Source: Lachnospiraceae bacterium
GTDB lineage: Bacteria; Bacillota; Clostridia; Lachnospirales; Lachnospiraceae
Assembly: GCA_016291655.1 (NCBI GenBank)
Contig: JAEEYF010000021.1
Coordinates: 31,383-95,382 of the forward strand
Length of the DNA stretch: 64,000 nucleotides
Direction: 5' to 3'
The notes under the pieces were generated by a model that saw only the letters and a list, made by a program, of their open reading frames with translations, made no database searches and had not been told where the DNA came from. The translations under genes were made by a program, and so were the position numbers. Of the stretch, positions 45,120 through 53,924 are shown piece after piece (within the stretch, counting starts at the first letter, position 1; every line of letters begins with the position of its first letter).

Positions 45120-45638
45120 ATGAAGAACGAAGAAACAGAAAAGAACAACAGAATTGAAATACCCAACGTTGGCAAGGGGTTTGAAAACGGCAGCGCAGCG
45201 AGAGTGCTTGAGGAAGCGGGTTTCTATTCAACCGAGCCCATTCGCATCCCCAGAGAACATGAGATCAAGAGATATGAGCCGGAACCCGAATATGAGCAGG
45301 GCATACAGACCAAAAACGGCAGAGCTGTCGATCTCTTTTTTGCAGCCGTTCTCGCGATCGCCATTATGGTTACGCTGTATATATGCATAAATTATTTACA
45401 AATCCGGTCGGATATTGTAAAATTGGAAAAGCAGATTTCTTCGATCGAACAGAACATTTCGACTGTTGAGAAGGAGAATAATGCTCTCGAAAGAGCGGTA
45501 AATTCGGAGAGCTACGATCTTGACTATGTTTACAATATCGCCGTTGGCGTTTTGGGCATGGTTTATCCCAACAACAACGAAGTTCTTTATTATCAAAACG
45601 ACGGAAGTTCTTATTACAGGGATTATGCATCCCGGTAA
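45120..45638 (+). CDS. ftsL: FtsL-like division protein
   Basis: Bitopic membrane protein of the divisome that works with DivIB and DivIC. The 172-residue protein has a ~65-residue polar cytoplasmic N-terminus, one membrane helix (about 68-91, VDLFFAAVLAIAIMVTLYIC), and a short extracytoplasmic coiled coil (IVKLEKQISSIEQNISTVEKE) of the leucine-zipper type. Sequence conservation in this family is low, and the assignment rests on topology plus its place between rsmH and the transpeptidase gene. The N-terminal tail is longer than in most FtsL proteins. Confidence 0.82.
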   Translation: MKNEETEKNNRIEIPNVGKGFENGSAARVLEEAGFYSTEPIRIPREHEIKRYEPEPEYEQGIQTKNGRAVDLFFAAVLAIAIMVTLYICINYLQIRSDIVKLEKQISSIEQNISTVEKENNALERAVNSESYDLDYVYNIAVGVLGMVYPNNNEVLYYQNDGSSYYRDYASR

Positions 45639-45650
45639 CCTCGGATCATA

Positions 45651-47579
45651 ATGGATGACGTAAGAGTTAGAGCAAAAACCAAGAAAACTGAAAAAAAGAT
45701 CATTCGCAGGATGCAAGCAAGATTATTGCTTGTTTTTTGTGTTATATTGGTTCTTCTTATCGCGCTGGTTATCAGAGTCGTATACATTACCGGACAGGAT
45801 AAATATAAAAAAGGTGCTCTGGAACTGCAGAGCTATGTTTCATCCGAGATCCCCTGCAAAAGGGGTGACATTCTTGACAGAAACGGTAACATTCTGGCTA
45901 CCGGAGAGATCGTCTACAATCTAATACTCGACCCCAAGGTTGTCCTTTACAGGGATGCCTATACTGAGGCGAGCATCACTGCTCTGAAAACGGTATACGG
46001 CTTTGAAGAAGCTGAGATCAGGTCTGTTTTGGAGCAAAAATCCCAATCCTCTTATGTTGTACTCAAACGTACTCTTTCTTACGATGAAAAAAAAGCATTT
46101 TCAGATTATGTGGACAGTCTCGGGAAGGCTTCCGTAAATGTACGCGGAATATGGTTTGAAGAGGATTACAAGCGTGTCTATCCTTTCGGACGTCTTGCTT
46201 CTCACGCCATAGGCTTTACCGATTCCGAAGGTAAGGGCAATTACGGGATCGAACAGTATTACAACGATACTCTGGACGGGCTCAACGGAAGGAACTACGG
46301 CTATTATGACAGTACTCTTAATATAGTGAACACCGTAAAGCCACCCGTTGACGGAAATACTCTTGTTTCTACGCTTGATGCCAATGTGCAGAACGTACTG
46401 CAGAGATATGTTGAGGAGTTCTACAGTCTGTACGGCGCCAATAATGTCGGGGCCGTTATCATGGATGCCAACAGCGGCGAGATATATGCAATGCAGTCAA
46501 ACCACAGCTACGATCTGAATTCGCCCAGGGATCTTTCTTTTGCATATTCGGCAGAGGAGATAGCGGGCATGAGCGATGAACAGAAAACCTCCGCTCTGTT
46601 TGACATGTGGAGGAATTTCTGCATTAGCGATGCCTATGAACCGGGATCCATTTACAAGCCCTTTACCATAGCTTCCGCTCTGGAAGAAGATTGCGTTGAA
46701 AAAGACAGTATGTGGGTCTGTGACGGTTATGAGGATTTTCCGGGCAATGTCAGGATCAGATGCTCAAACATCATGGGACATGGGCACATCTCCCTCGCAC
46801 AGTCCGTCATGTTTTCCTGCAATGACGTTCTCATGCAGGTTGCAAGGGCGGAAGGACGGGATGTCTTCGCAAAATATCAGAAAAAGTTCGGCATCGGGCA
46901 GCTTACGGGCATAGACCTTCCCGGCGAAGCTATCGGACAATGCTTTTCCGTCAGCGAACTGAATGATACGGAGCTTGCCACCAGTTCTTTCGGACAAGGC
47001 TTTACGGCAACCATGATCCAGATGTCATCTGCTTTTTCATCTCTTATTAACGGAGGTGTTTATTACGAGCCTCACATTATCAAGAGGATCGTAAGCGCCG
47101 AAGGAAACACCTTAAAGAAGATCGAACCTGTTGCCGTCAGAAAGACGATTTCAGAAAATACCGCCGACTATGTGAAGGAAGCGCTTTACATGACGGTGAA
47201 CGAGGGGACGGGCACAAAAGCATCGGTCAAGGGGTATATGATCGGAGGAAAAACCGGTACAAGCCAGAAGCTCCCCAGAGAAGCCGAAAAGTACCTTGTA
47301 TCCTTCCTCGGTTTCATTGAATCCGAAGAGACGGATGTTATAATCTATGTTGTTGTGGACGAATGTCATGCGGAGGAGTATTACGGAAAATGCGCTCCCG
47401 CCATGGATATATTCAAGAAAACGGCGGAGGAGATACTTCCGTACTTAAAGATCTATCCCACGGGAGAGATCACCTATAAATTGAGAACCATTACAGAGGA
47501 TCAGCTGACGGTGGATCCTTCCAATGAACAATATGATCCGGAGAATAACGAGGGAGCTGTAAATGTCTTCACCAGATGA
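45651..47579 (+). CDS. ftsI: Class B penicillin-binding protein (FtsI/SpoVD type)
   Basis: Septal peptidoglycan transpeptidase. The 642-residue protein has a short cytoplasmic tail, one membrane helix (~24-46), the PBP dimerisation domain (SSEIPCKRGDILDRNGNILA), and the transpeptidase domain with the active-site serine in EPGSIYKPFT (SxxK), SCN in MFSCNDVLMQVA and KTG in GGKTGTSQK. There is no C-terminal PASTA domain, which SpoVD carries, so vegetative FtsI/PBP2B-like function is more likely. It overlaps ftsW by 17 bases, giving a coupled synthase-transpeptidase pair. Confidence 0.92.
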   Translation: MDDVRVRAKTKKTEKKIIRRMQARLLLVFCVILVLLIALVIRVVYITGQDKYKKGALELQSYVSSEIPCKRGDILDRNGNILATGEIVYNLILDPKVVLYRDAYTEASITALKTVYGFEEAEIRSVLEQKSQSSYVVLKRTLSYDEKKAFSDYVDSLGKASVNVRGIWFEEDYKRVYPFGRLASHAIGFTDSEGKGNYGIEQYYNDTLDGLNGRNYGYYDSTLNIVNTVKPPVDGNTLVSTLDANVQNVLQRYVEEFYSLYGANNVGAVIMDANSGEIYAMQSNHSYDLNSPRDLSFAYSAEEIAGMSDEQKTSALFDMWRNFCISDAYEPGSIYKPFTIASALEEDCVEKDSMWVCDGYEDFPGNVRIRCSNIMGHGHISLAQSVMFSCNDVLMQVARAEGRDVFAKYQKKFGIGQLTGIDLPGEAIGQCFSVSELNDTELATSSFGQGFTATMIQMSSAFSSLINGGVYYEPHIIKRIVSAEGNTLKKIEPVAVRKTISENTADYVKEALYMTVNEGTGTKASVKGYMIGGKTGTSQKLPREAEKYLVSFLGFIESEETDVIIYVVVDECHAEEYYGKCAPAMDIFKKTAEEILPYLKIYPTGEITYKLRTITEDQLTVDPSNEQYDPENNEGAVNVFTR

Positions 47580-48759
47580 TATCTTACAACAGGATAATAT
47601 TGATGAAATGCCCCCCGAAGCGCCTGTTAAAAGGAGGCGTACTTATCGTACCTATGATTTTGGGCTTCTGATGCTCACTGTTTTCATGGTCGGTCTGGGA
47701 CTTGTGTTTTTGTACTCTACAAGCGCCTATACAGCAACTCAGAAGTTCGGAAATCCTGCCTATTACCTGAAAAGACAGGGCAGCTTTGCGGTAATAGGTA
47801 TCATCGCCATGGTCATAATCTCGGGTATCGATTACAAGATGTATATTGATAAACTACGGTTCTTCAATATCCGTCCCATATATGCCCTTTATCTGATGTC
47901 ACTGTTCCTGCAGACCATTGTTTTGATCGTCGGAGAAAACATATACGGCGCCAAAAGATGGATCGATATACCAAAGATCGGAAGCTTTCAGCCTTCGGAG
48001 GTCACAAAGATCTGCGTCATTGTGTTCACGGCTTTTATATGCTATATGGCTCCCAAAAGGCTAAACAGCATAAAAGGCTTTATCCGGGCGGGGGTATACA
48101 TTGCTCCGCTTGCGCTTCTCGTGGGAATTGAGGATCTGAGTACCGCACTTGTAATTATGGGCATATTTTTCCTGATATGCTTTATTACGAGTAAAAGAGT
48201 GTGGTATTTTATGCTTACCGTTATGATGGGAGTCGGAGCCGTTGCGGGATACATTTTTCTCGGCGAAAGCTTCAGAGCTTCCAGGATCTCGGGGTGGCTG
48301 GATGTTGACAATTCACCTTACGGTTACCAGATCAGACGCGGGTTGTATGCCATTTCCTCCGGAGGGCTTACCGGCAAAGGGCTGGGAGAAAGTTCCATGA
48401 AACTGGGTTATGTTCCCGAATCTCACAATGATATGATCTTTTCCATCATCTGTGAGGAGCTGGGCATAGTAGGAGCGATCTGCATCATTTTCCTTTATGT
48501 GCTTTTGATCTGGAGGATATATATTGTCGCATTCCATGCCGAGGACCTCTTCGGAAGTCTTTTGTGTGTGGGCGTAATGGCGCACATTTCGATCCAGTTG
48601 TTGATGAATATTGCGGTCGTGACCAATTCCATACCTGCAACAGGCATAGCATTGCCTTTCATCAGCTACGGCGGAACATCCCTTGTTCTGCTTCTGTGTG
48701 AGATAGGTATGGTCCTATCGGTTTCATTTCGTATAAAAAATGTCAAAGAGATCGTTTAA
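47563..48759 (+). CDS. ftsW: Septal peptidoglycan polymerase FtsW (SEDS family)
   Basis: Multispanning glycosyltransferase that polymerises lipid II at the septum with the adjacent penicillin-binding protein. The 398-residue protein has about ten membrane helices and the family motifs YSTSAYTA, NIYGAKRWIDIPKIGSFQPSE (catalytic region), VPESHNDMIFSIICEELG and the C-terminal ATGIALPFISYGGTS. Location in a division cluster favours FtsW over RodA or SpoVE. It overlaps divIB by 20 bases. Confidence 0.92.
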   Translation: MSSPDDILQQDNIDEMPPEAPVKRRRTYRTYDFGLLMLTVFMVGLGLVFLYSTSAYTATQKFGNPAYYLKRQGSFAVIGIIAMVIISGIDYKMYIDKLRFFNIRPIYALYLMSLFLQTIVLIVGENIYGAKRWIDIPKIGSFQPSEVTKICVIVFTAFICYMAPKRLNSIKGFIRAGVYIAPLALLVGIEDLSTALVIMGIFFLICFITSKRVWYFMLTVMMGVGAVAGYIFLGESFRASRISGWLDVDNSPYGYQIRRGLYAISSGGLTGKGLGESSMKLGYVPESHNDMIFSIICEELGIVGAICIIFLYVLLIWRIYIVAFHAEDLFGSLLCVGVMAHISIQLLMNIAVVTNSIPATGIALPFISYGGTSLVLLLCEIGMVLSVSFRIKNVKEIV

Positions 48760-49525
48760 AGAAAAGCATATAGCAAGCGGAAAGCGCATTAATCTTGCGC
48801 TTTTCGTTTTGATTGTAATTCTGGCATCGGGCATTGTGGCATCAACGGGCTTGAAAAGTGTCATCGTTGAAGGCGTCACGAGATATACGCCCGGGGAGTT
48901 CTGTGAAACGCTCGGAAACGATGGTGTTATGAAAAACACCTTGATTTTTTATTTGAAAAACACCTGCAGGAAGAAGAAAGACATCCCTTTTGTAGATGAC
49001 TATAAAGTTACTCTTATAGACCGAAACACCGTACATATCAGGGTGTACGAGAATGAAGTGACCGGATGCATAGAGATCATGGGCAGCTTCCTGTGTTTTG
49101 ACAAAGACGGTTTTATTACGGAAAGCCTCGCCGAAAGACCGGCCGATGTACCCTGCGTTACGGGACTGGATTTTGATGAAGCGGTTGTTTTTAAAAGGTT
49201 GAACATAAAAAAACAATCCATCTTTGCAGACGTATTGCAGATCACTCTGATGCTGAGAAAATACAAGGTCCCCGTTTACGAGATAAATTTCAGCGATGCC
49301 GGAGAGGTTACTCTTTACGGCAAAAATATTGAGGTTGAACTGGGAAGAAATAAGAATTACGATATCAAGATCGCTGCTTTGGGTGGTGTGTATGAAAAAG
49401 CATCGGAGATAGGAGGGGTACTTGATATGCGCAACTACTCGGAAGATCATACGGATATCATACTGAAACCCTACGAAAAAGAGGAAGATGAGACGGGCGT
49501 CGAGAGTGCGACAAGCGTAGAATAA
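48740..49525 (+). CDS. divIB: Division protein DivIB/FtsQ
   Basis: Bitopic divisome protein, 261 residues. A basic cytoplasmic tail is followed by one membrane helix (~17-36) and a POTRA-type domain starting LKSVIVEGVTRYTPGEF, then a beta-domain ending ILKPYEKEEDE. The pattern of a small first domain directly after the helix identifies the FtsQ/DivIB family; conservation is otherwise low. It interacts with FtsL in other Firmicutes, which is also encoded here. Confidence 0.85.
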   Translation: MSKRSFKEKHIASGKRINLALFVLIVILASGIVASTGLKSVIVEGVTRYTPGEFCETLGNDGVMKNTLIFYLKNTCRKKKDIPFVDDYKVTLIDRNTVHIRVYENEVTGCIEIMGSFLCFDKDGFITESLAERPADVPCVTGLDFDEAVVFKRLNIKKQSIFADVLQITLMLRKYKVPVYEINFSDAGEVTLYGKNIEVELGRNKNYDIKIAALGGVYEKASEIGGVLDMRNYSEDHTDIILKPYEKEEDETGVESATSVE

Positions 49526-49562
49526 CAAAGGTTTATCACTTGATATTTTTTGAAAAAGGGTC

Positions 49563-49591
49563 TTGATTTCTGATTGAAATACCTATATTAT
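49563..49591 (+). promoter_or_regulatory. Probable ftsZ promoter
   Basis: TTGATT (49563-49568) and TATTAT (49586-49591) are 17 bases apart in an AT-rich stretch after divIB. The -35 box is imperfect, so strength is uncertain. Transcription would start about 20 bases before the hairpin described next. Confidence 0.5.
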
Positions 49592-49618
49592 ATACTTTAG
49601 TTTTGTATGGAAATCGTT

Positions 49619-49642
49619 AAAAACACAAGATATTGTGTTTTT
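49619..49642 (+). terminator. Terminator-like hairpin in the ftsZ leader
   Basis: AAAAACACAA (49619-49628) pairs perfectly with TTGTGTTTTT (49633-49642) around a GATA loop, and the 3' arm is itself T-rich with TTTT at its end. It lies about 57 bases before the ftsZ start. It may end readthrough from divIB or attenuate ftsZ transcription; the stem is AT-rich and only moderately stable. Confidence 0.55.
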
Positions 49643-49698
49643 TGGGGTTCAAGTACAGTTTTTTTGAAAGATTATTGAGAATTAAGGAGGGCGGACTC

Positions 49699-51033
49699 GT
49701 GATCGAGATTACCAGTGACAATTTTTCGAGTACGGCAAGGATTCTTGTAATAGGAGTCGGCGGTGCAGGTAATAATGCCGTCAACAGAATGATAGATGAA
49801 GGCATCAACGGAATTGATTTTGTCTGCGCCAATACTGATAAGCAGCAGCTTAGCAATTGCAAGGCTTCCACATGTATACAGATAGGTGAAAAACTTACCA
49901 AAGGACTCGGTTGCGGTGCCGATCCCGAAAAGGGTGAGAAGAGTGCCGAGGAAAGCCGCGAAGAGATCGCTGAAGTTATCCGCGGCGCGGATATGGTTTT
50001 CGTGACCTGCGGTATGGGTGGCGGAACCGGAACGGGTGCTACACCTGTAGTGGCTCAGATCGCTAAGGAAATGGGTATTCTTACCGTCGGTGTGGTTACC
50101 AAACCCTTTACATTTGAAGGAAAAGTACGTATGGACAATGCGGTGGGCGGTATTGAAAAGCTTCGCCACAATGTCGATACTTTGATCGTAATTCCCAACG
50201 ATAAGCTTCTTCAGATAGTTGATAAGAGAACCTCCATGAGAGAAGCTCTTAAAAAGGCTGATGAAGTTCTTAAACAGTCCGTTCAGGGCATCACGGATCT
50301 CATGACCAAGGAAGCTCTGATCAACCTTGACTTTGCAGATGTTTCAAAGGTAATGAAGGACAAGGGCATTGCACACATCGGTATCGGATACGGTTCCGGT
50401 GACGACAAGTGTATCAAGGCTATTGAGGAAGCTATTTCATCACCTCTGCTCGAGACAACGATCAACGGAGCAAAGGATATCATCCTGAGTTTCTCCGGAG
50501 ACATTGCATTGCTTGAAGTTCAGGAAGCTGCGGACAAGGTTCGCGAGCTTGCGGACAAGAGCGCAAATATCATCTTTGGTGCAGATGACAATTTATCAAT
50601 GACAGACACCGTTTCGGTAACGGTTATTGCTACAGGCATCGATTCCACACCCGGACTTGCTTCGACCTACGGCTTCAGTTTTACCGAGCCCAGATTCTCT
50701 TTCCTTGGTAAGAGTACGGGAGGTTCATCCTTCGGAAAAGCACCGGAAGGAACGGGAAGTCAGCCCAGATCCTATTCCGGCGGAATTCCTTCCTTCATGC
50801 AGAAGACAGGTTCTTTTACGGGATCCAGACCGGCGGGATCGACTCAGGGCTCCGGAACGGCACAGTCCTCTCCGAAACCGGCGCAGCCTGCGGAAAACAG
50901 GACTTCATCATTCTCACAGCCTGTAAGACCGCAGACCAACATCCAGAAAAACCTTTCGGCGCCGAGCAATGCGGCTGCATCGAACGATAAAAACGGGATC
51001 AACATTCCCGAGTTTCTGAAAAACAAGAAATAA
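49699..51033 (+). CDS. ftsZ: Cell division GTPase FtsZ
   Basis: Tubulin homologue that forms the Z ring. The 444-residue protein has [17 protein letters not shown], the tubulin signature [10 protein letters not shown] (about residues 105-114), the T7 region NLDFADV and a Ser/Gly/Pro/Gln-rich linker (~335-430), ending in the conserved tail [10 protein letters not shown] that binds partner proteins. The start is a GTG with AAGGAGG eight bases before it, giving MIEITSDNF; an in-frame ATG 22 codons earlier falls inside the leader hairpin and adds a non-homologous extension, so it was rejected. Confidence 0.96.
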   Translation: MIEITSDNFSSTARILVIGVGGAGNNAVNRMIDEGINGIDFVCANTDKQQLSNCKASTCIQIGEKLTKGLGCGADPEKGEKSAEESREEIAEVIRGADMVFVTCGMGGGTGTGATPVVAQIAKEMGILTVGVVTKPFTFEGKVRMDNAVGGIEKLRHNVDTLIVIPNDKLLQIVDKRTSMREALKKADEVLKQSVQGITDLMTKEALINLDFADVSKVMKDKGIAHIGIGYGSGDDKCIKAIEEAISSPLLETTINGAKDIILSFSGDIALLEVQEAADKVRELADKSANIIFGADDNLSMTDTVSVTVIATGIDSTPGLASTYGFSFTEPRFSFLGKSTGGSSFGKAPEGTGSQPRSYSGGIPSFMQKTGSFTGSRPAGSTQGSGTAQSSPKPAQPAENRTSSFSQPVRPQTNIQKNLSAPSNAAASNDKNGINIPEFLKNKK

Positions 51034-51046
51034 TGATTAATTACTG

Positions 51047-51083
51047 AGCACCGGCGACACTCAATAGCGCTTGGTGCTTTTTT
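51047..51083 (+). terminator. Intrinsic terminator after ftsZ
   Basis: AGCACC (51047-51052) pairs with GGTGCT (51073-51078), with an inner GCG/CGC extension (51054-51056 with 51068-51070), followed by TTTTTT. It separates the division cluster from the antiporter operon. Confidence 0.78.
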
Positions 51084-51109
51084 AAGGAAATACTTTTAAG
51101 GGGACGGAT

Positions 51110-51577
51110 ATGTTCATATTGCTTCTTCTTTTTTGGATAATTCTCAACGGTAAATTCACGTGGGAGATTTTTATGATAGGGACCCTTGTTTGCGGAGCCC
51201 TTTATCTGTTTTTATATCGTTTTGCGGGCTATTCACCTCGGAGAGAACTTGTCCTTTTAAGGAGGGTTCCGAGGTTTGTCCTGTATATCGTGATTCTGAT
51301 CAAAGAAGTCATTGTAGCAAATTGCAAGGTCATATACTACATCTACAATTCAAAACTGGAGGTGGAGCCGAGAGTTGTCACCTTCAGAAAAAAGTTTAAA
51401 GAAGATGCACACAAGGCATTGCTTGCCCAGTGTATCACACTTACACCCGGAACCATTACCGTTCATTTGGAGGGCAACAAGTATACGGTGCATTGCCTGG
51501 ACAAGGATATGGGGATAGGTCTCGGAGAATCGGTCTTTGTAAAACAGCTCAGAAAATTGGAGAGTGAGGCTAAATGA
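51110..51577 (+). CDS. mnhE: Mrp-type antiporter subunit E
   Basis: Small membrane subunit of multi-subunit cation/proton antiporters. The 155-residue protein has two or three N-terminal membrane segments (about 1-40 and 62-85) and a conserved cytoplasmic C-terminal domain with LAQCITLTPGTITVHLEGNKYTVHCLD, the MnhE/MrpE signature. AAGGGGAC precedes the start. First gene of a ten-gene operon in which nearly every junction overlaps by four bases. Confidence 0.9.
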   Translation: MFILLLLFWIILNGKFTWEIFMIGTLVCGALYLFLYRFAGYSPRRELVLLRRVPRFVLYIVILIKEVIVANCKVIYYIYNSKLEVEPRVVTFRKKFKEDAHKALLAQCITLTPGTITVHLEGNKYTVHCLDKDMGIGLGESVFVKQLRKLESEAK

Positions 51578-51894
51578 GCATTATTCTTACCGCTATCTTA
51601 AAAGGCTGTATATGCGTTTTGGGAGTATGCATGCTGCTTGCCCTGATCAGGGTGATCAGAGGACCGCGTCTTGCCGACCGCATAGTGGCCGTAAACATGA
51701 TCGGCACTATGGCCGATGTTATAATGATCATGCTTTCTATCATCCTTAAGGAAGGGTGGCTTATTGATGTTACCATTCTTTATACATTGATTTCATTCCT
51801 TTCGGTAATTGTTCTGACAAAGGTCTATATGGGAGTTTACAACGAGACCACTCTTGAGGACTCCGAAGAGGAAGAAAAGGAGGAGAGCAAATGA
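51574..51894 (+). CDS. mnhF: Mrp-type antiporter subunit F
   Basis: A 106-residue protein with three membrane helices. Family motif RVIRGPRLADRIVAVNMIGTMAD between helices 1 and 2 is diagnostic for MnhF/MrpF, with DVTILYTLISFLSVIVLTKVY as the third helix. The acidic tail EDSEEEEKEESK is longer than usual. ATGA overlaps on both sides. Confidence 0.92.
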   Translation: MSIILTAILKGCICVLGVCMLLALIRVIRGPRLADRIVAVNMIGTMADVIMIMLSIILKEGWLIDVTILYTLISFLSVIVLTKVYMGVYNETTLEDSEEEEKEESK

Positions 51895-52235
51895 TAAGAG
51901 AGATCATAGCGGCCGTACTTTTTATTCTCGGTGTAATGGTATTTATTACCGCTACCTTCGGCGTTTATAAATTCAAATATGTTCTTAACCGTATGCACGC
52001 CGCAGCCATAGGTGATACGCTCGGTATCCTTTTGGTGGTTTCGGGCGGAGTGGTTTATTACGGTTTTGCTTTTATTTCTTTAAAGCTGATCCTGACCTTA
52101 GTCTTTCTCTGGATCGCAAGTCCCGTGGCAAGTCATTTCATTGCAAAACTGGAATACACTACCGATCCCGAAGCTGAAGGTGAAGAGTTCAAGACCATGA
52201 CCCTAAAGGATCTGGAGAAGGAGGAAACAAAATGA
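51891..52235 (+). CDS. mnhG: Mrp-type antiporter subunit G
   Basis: A 114-residue protein with three membrane helices. The MnhG/MrpG core is visible: a first helix ending FGVYKFKYVLNRMHAAAIGDTLGI, then a third helix containing LFLWIASPVASHFIAKL. The charged tail is cytoplasmic. ATGA overlaps with mnhF and the next gene. Confidence 0.92.
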   Translation: MIREIIAAVLFILGVMVFITATFGVYKFKYVLNRMHAAAIGDTLGILLVVSGGVVYYGFAFISLKLILTLVFLWIASPVASHFIAKLEYTTDPEAEGEEFKTMTLKDLEKEETK

Positions 52236-52537
52236 TCGATCCCTTTACAGTTGTACTTTTAAGTTTTTTGATCGTATGCGCGCTTTCTGCGTGTTTATGC
52301 AGGAATTTCCTCACTTCCGTAATTATTTTCATGTCCTACAGCGTTATCATGTCCATACTTTGGATGGTGCTTGAGTCTCCGGACCTGGCGATCACAGAAG
52401 CGGCAGTGGGGGCAGGAGTGACATCGGTTCTTTTCTTTGTGACCCTGAAAAAGATCCACGCCATGAACGACAAGAAAAATGAAGACAATACGGCTCCTTT
52501 GGATGAAAAAGAGAAGGACCGTTCTGCGGATATGTAA
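52232..52537 (+). CDS. MrpA-type DUF4040/MbhD domain as a separate subunit
   Basis: A 101-residue protein with three membrane helices, corresponding to the DUF4040 (MbhD) segment that in standard Mrp complexes is part of the long MrpA chain. Motif ESPDLAITEAAVGAGVTSVLFFVTL, with acidic residues of the proposed ion pathway, is typical. The polar tail DKKNEDN onward is cytoplasmic. Its separate status resembles the membrane-bound hydrogenase (Mbh) arrangement. Confidence 0.85.
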   Translation: MIDPFTVVLLSFLIVCALSACLCRNFLTSVIIFMSYSVIMSILWMVLESPDLAITEAAVGAGVTSVLFFVTLKKIHAMNDKKNEDNTAPLDEKEKDRSADM

Positions 52538-52549
52538 CGGAGATGTCAT

Positions 52550-53539
52550 ATGAGCAAAGTCAGAAGTGATTACGAAAAAACACTATGGAGAAAGATCGTC
52601 CGTTTTGTTAACGGTGAAAAAGACTATTTTGACGAGAAGTCCGGATTTAACATCGAGGAAGAAGAGATAGTTGCAAGAAGGCACAATCAGTTTTTTGAAG
52701 AAGCCGAATGGAACAAAAAGAAGGTCAGGATAGAAGAACTCATCGAAGAAAGATCGGAGGAGACGGACAGAAGAGCGGCAAAATTCTATGAAAGATTTTA
52801 CCGTCTGTTTGCCATAGTTACATGTGTGGCCATTATAGCCATACTTCTTGCGACCGTTGCAAATCTTCCGGATTACGGTGCAGCGGATAATCCCGCAAAC
52901 AACGAAGTGCGCGCCAAATATATCGAAGACGGCATTAAGGATACAGGTGCCGTAAACATAGTTGCCGGAATGATCCTGGATTACAGAGCCTTTGATACTC
53001 TCGGAGAATCCCATGTGCTCTTTATAGCCGTTGTTTGCGTTATGATACTCTTAAAGATCGATCCGAATTCCGAAAAAGGAAAGCGGTTCATCAGTCTCGA
53101 GAACGACAGGGCATATGAACCGAAGAACGATCCGATACTTGTATGGGCGACACGTATACTTGTGCCTCTTATCATCACCTTCGGCATATACGTGATCTTA
53201 AACGGCCATCTCAGTCCCGGCGGAGGGTTTTCCGGCGGTGCGATCATAGGTGCGGGACTCATACTTTACCTGAATGCCTTCGGCTTTAAAAAGACCGAGA
53301 CGTTCTTCACGGAAAAGACCTTTTCGGTAGTTTCCGTCAGTGCGCTTTTGTTTTATTCGATTTCCAAGACCTATGCCTTCTTTACAGGGGCAAACGGCAT
53401 ACATAATATTATATCAAAGGGAACACCCGGGGAGATCTTAAGTGCGGGTCTCATTTTGCCGCTCAACATCTGTGTCGGAGCGGTGGTTGCCTGCACCATG
53501 TATTCCTTCTATGCGATGTTCAGAAAAGGAGGGCTGTGA
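52550..53539 (+). CDS. mnhB: MbhE-MnhB fusion subunit with charged N-terminal extension
   Basis: A 329-residue protein in three parts. Residues 1-83 are highly charged and cytoplasmic (NIEEEEIVARRHNQFFEEAEW), unlike known MnhB. Residues ~84-180 hold a membrane helix, an extracytoplasmic stretch and VNIVAGMILDYRAFDTLGES, the MbhE/MrpA C-terminal signature. Residues ~197-329 form the MnhB domain with GHLSPGGGFSGGAIIGAGLILY and a C-terminal helix pair. So the end of MrpA and MrpB are joined here while the DUF4040 part is separate. Starts 12 bases after the DUF4040 gene. Confidence 0.87.
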   Translation: MSKVRSDYEKTLWRKIVRFVNGEKDYFDEKSGFNIEEEEIVARRHNQFFEEAEWNKKKVRIEELIEERSEETDRRAAKFYERFYRLFAIVTCVAIIAILLATVANLPDYGAADNPANNEVRAKYIEDGIKDTGAVNIVAGMILDYRAFDTLGESHVLFIAVVCVMILLKIDPNSEKGKRFISLENDRAYEPKNDPILVWATRILVPLIITFGIYVILNGHLSPGGGFSGGAIIGAGLILYLNAFGFKKTETFFTEKTFSVVSVSALLFYSISKTYAFFTGANGIHNIISKGTPGEILSAGLILPLNICVGAVVACTMYSFYAMFRKGGL

Positions 53540-53540
53540 T

Positions 53541-53924
53541 ATGGATGCTATATTTGATTATATCAGTTCAAACCTTTTTGAAGGTGTAGCCATCATCCTT
53601 TTCGGAATAGGGTTTACCGCTTTGTTTTTGCATCCCAATCTTATCAAAAAGATCATGGGACTCAACATAATGGATTCTTCGGTTTACCTTTTTCTGGCGG
53701 CCAAGGGATACATTTTCGGCAGAGTGGCACCTATAGTTACCGACGGAGAAACGAGTGCGGAAAAATACATAAATCCCATTCCTACGGGCCTTGTTCTTAC
53801 TGGCATAGTTGTTTCGGTCAGCGTTACCGCTGTAATGCTTGCACTTACGATCAGGCTTTATTGGCGTTACCATACCCTGGAAATGGATGAGATCATGCAG
53901 ATCATCCGGAAGGAGGGCAAATGA
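53541..53924 (+). CDS. mnhC: Mrp-type antiporter subunit C (NuoK-like)
   Basis: A 127-residue membrane protein with three helices, homologous to complex I NuoK. KKIMGLNIMDSSVYLFLAAKGY and the C-terminal NPIPTGLVLTGIVVSVSVTAVMLAL match MnhC/MrpC. The ATG is chosen because AAAGGAGGG lies seven bases upstream; the frame runs further back but only inside the preceding gene. The loop PIVTDGETSAEKYIN is longer than usual. Confidence 0.9.
   Translation: MDAIFDYISSNLFEGVAIILFGIGFTALFLHPNLIKKIMGLNIMDSSVYLFLAAKGYIFGRVAPIVTDGETSAEKYINPIPTGLVLTGIVVSVSVTAVMLALTIRLYWRYHTLEMDEIMQIIRKEGK

Noticed and set aside
49633..49698. Upstream ATG extending ftsZ by 22 codons
   Set aside because: It lies inside the leader hairpin with no ribosome site and adds sequence unlike FtsZ; the GTG at 49699 has AAGGAGG eight bases before it.
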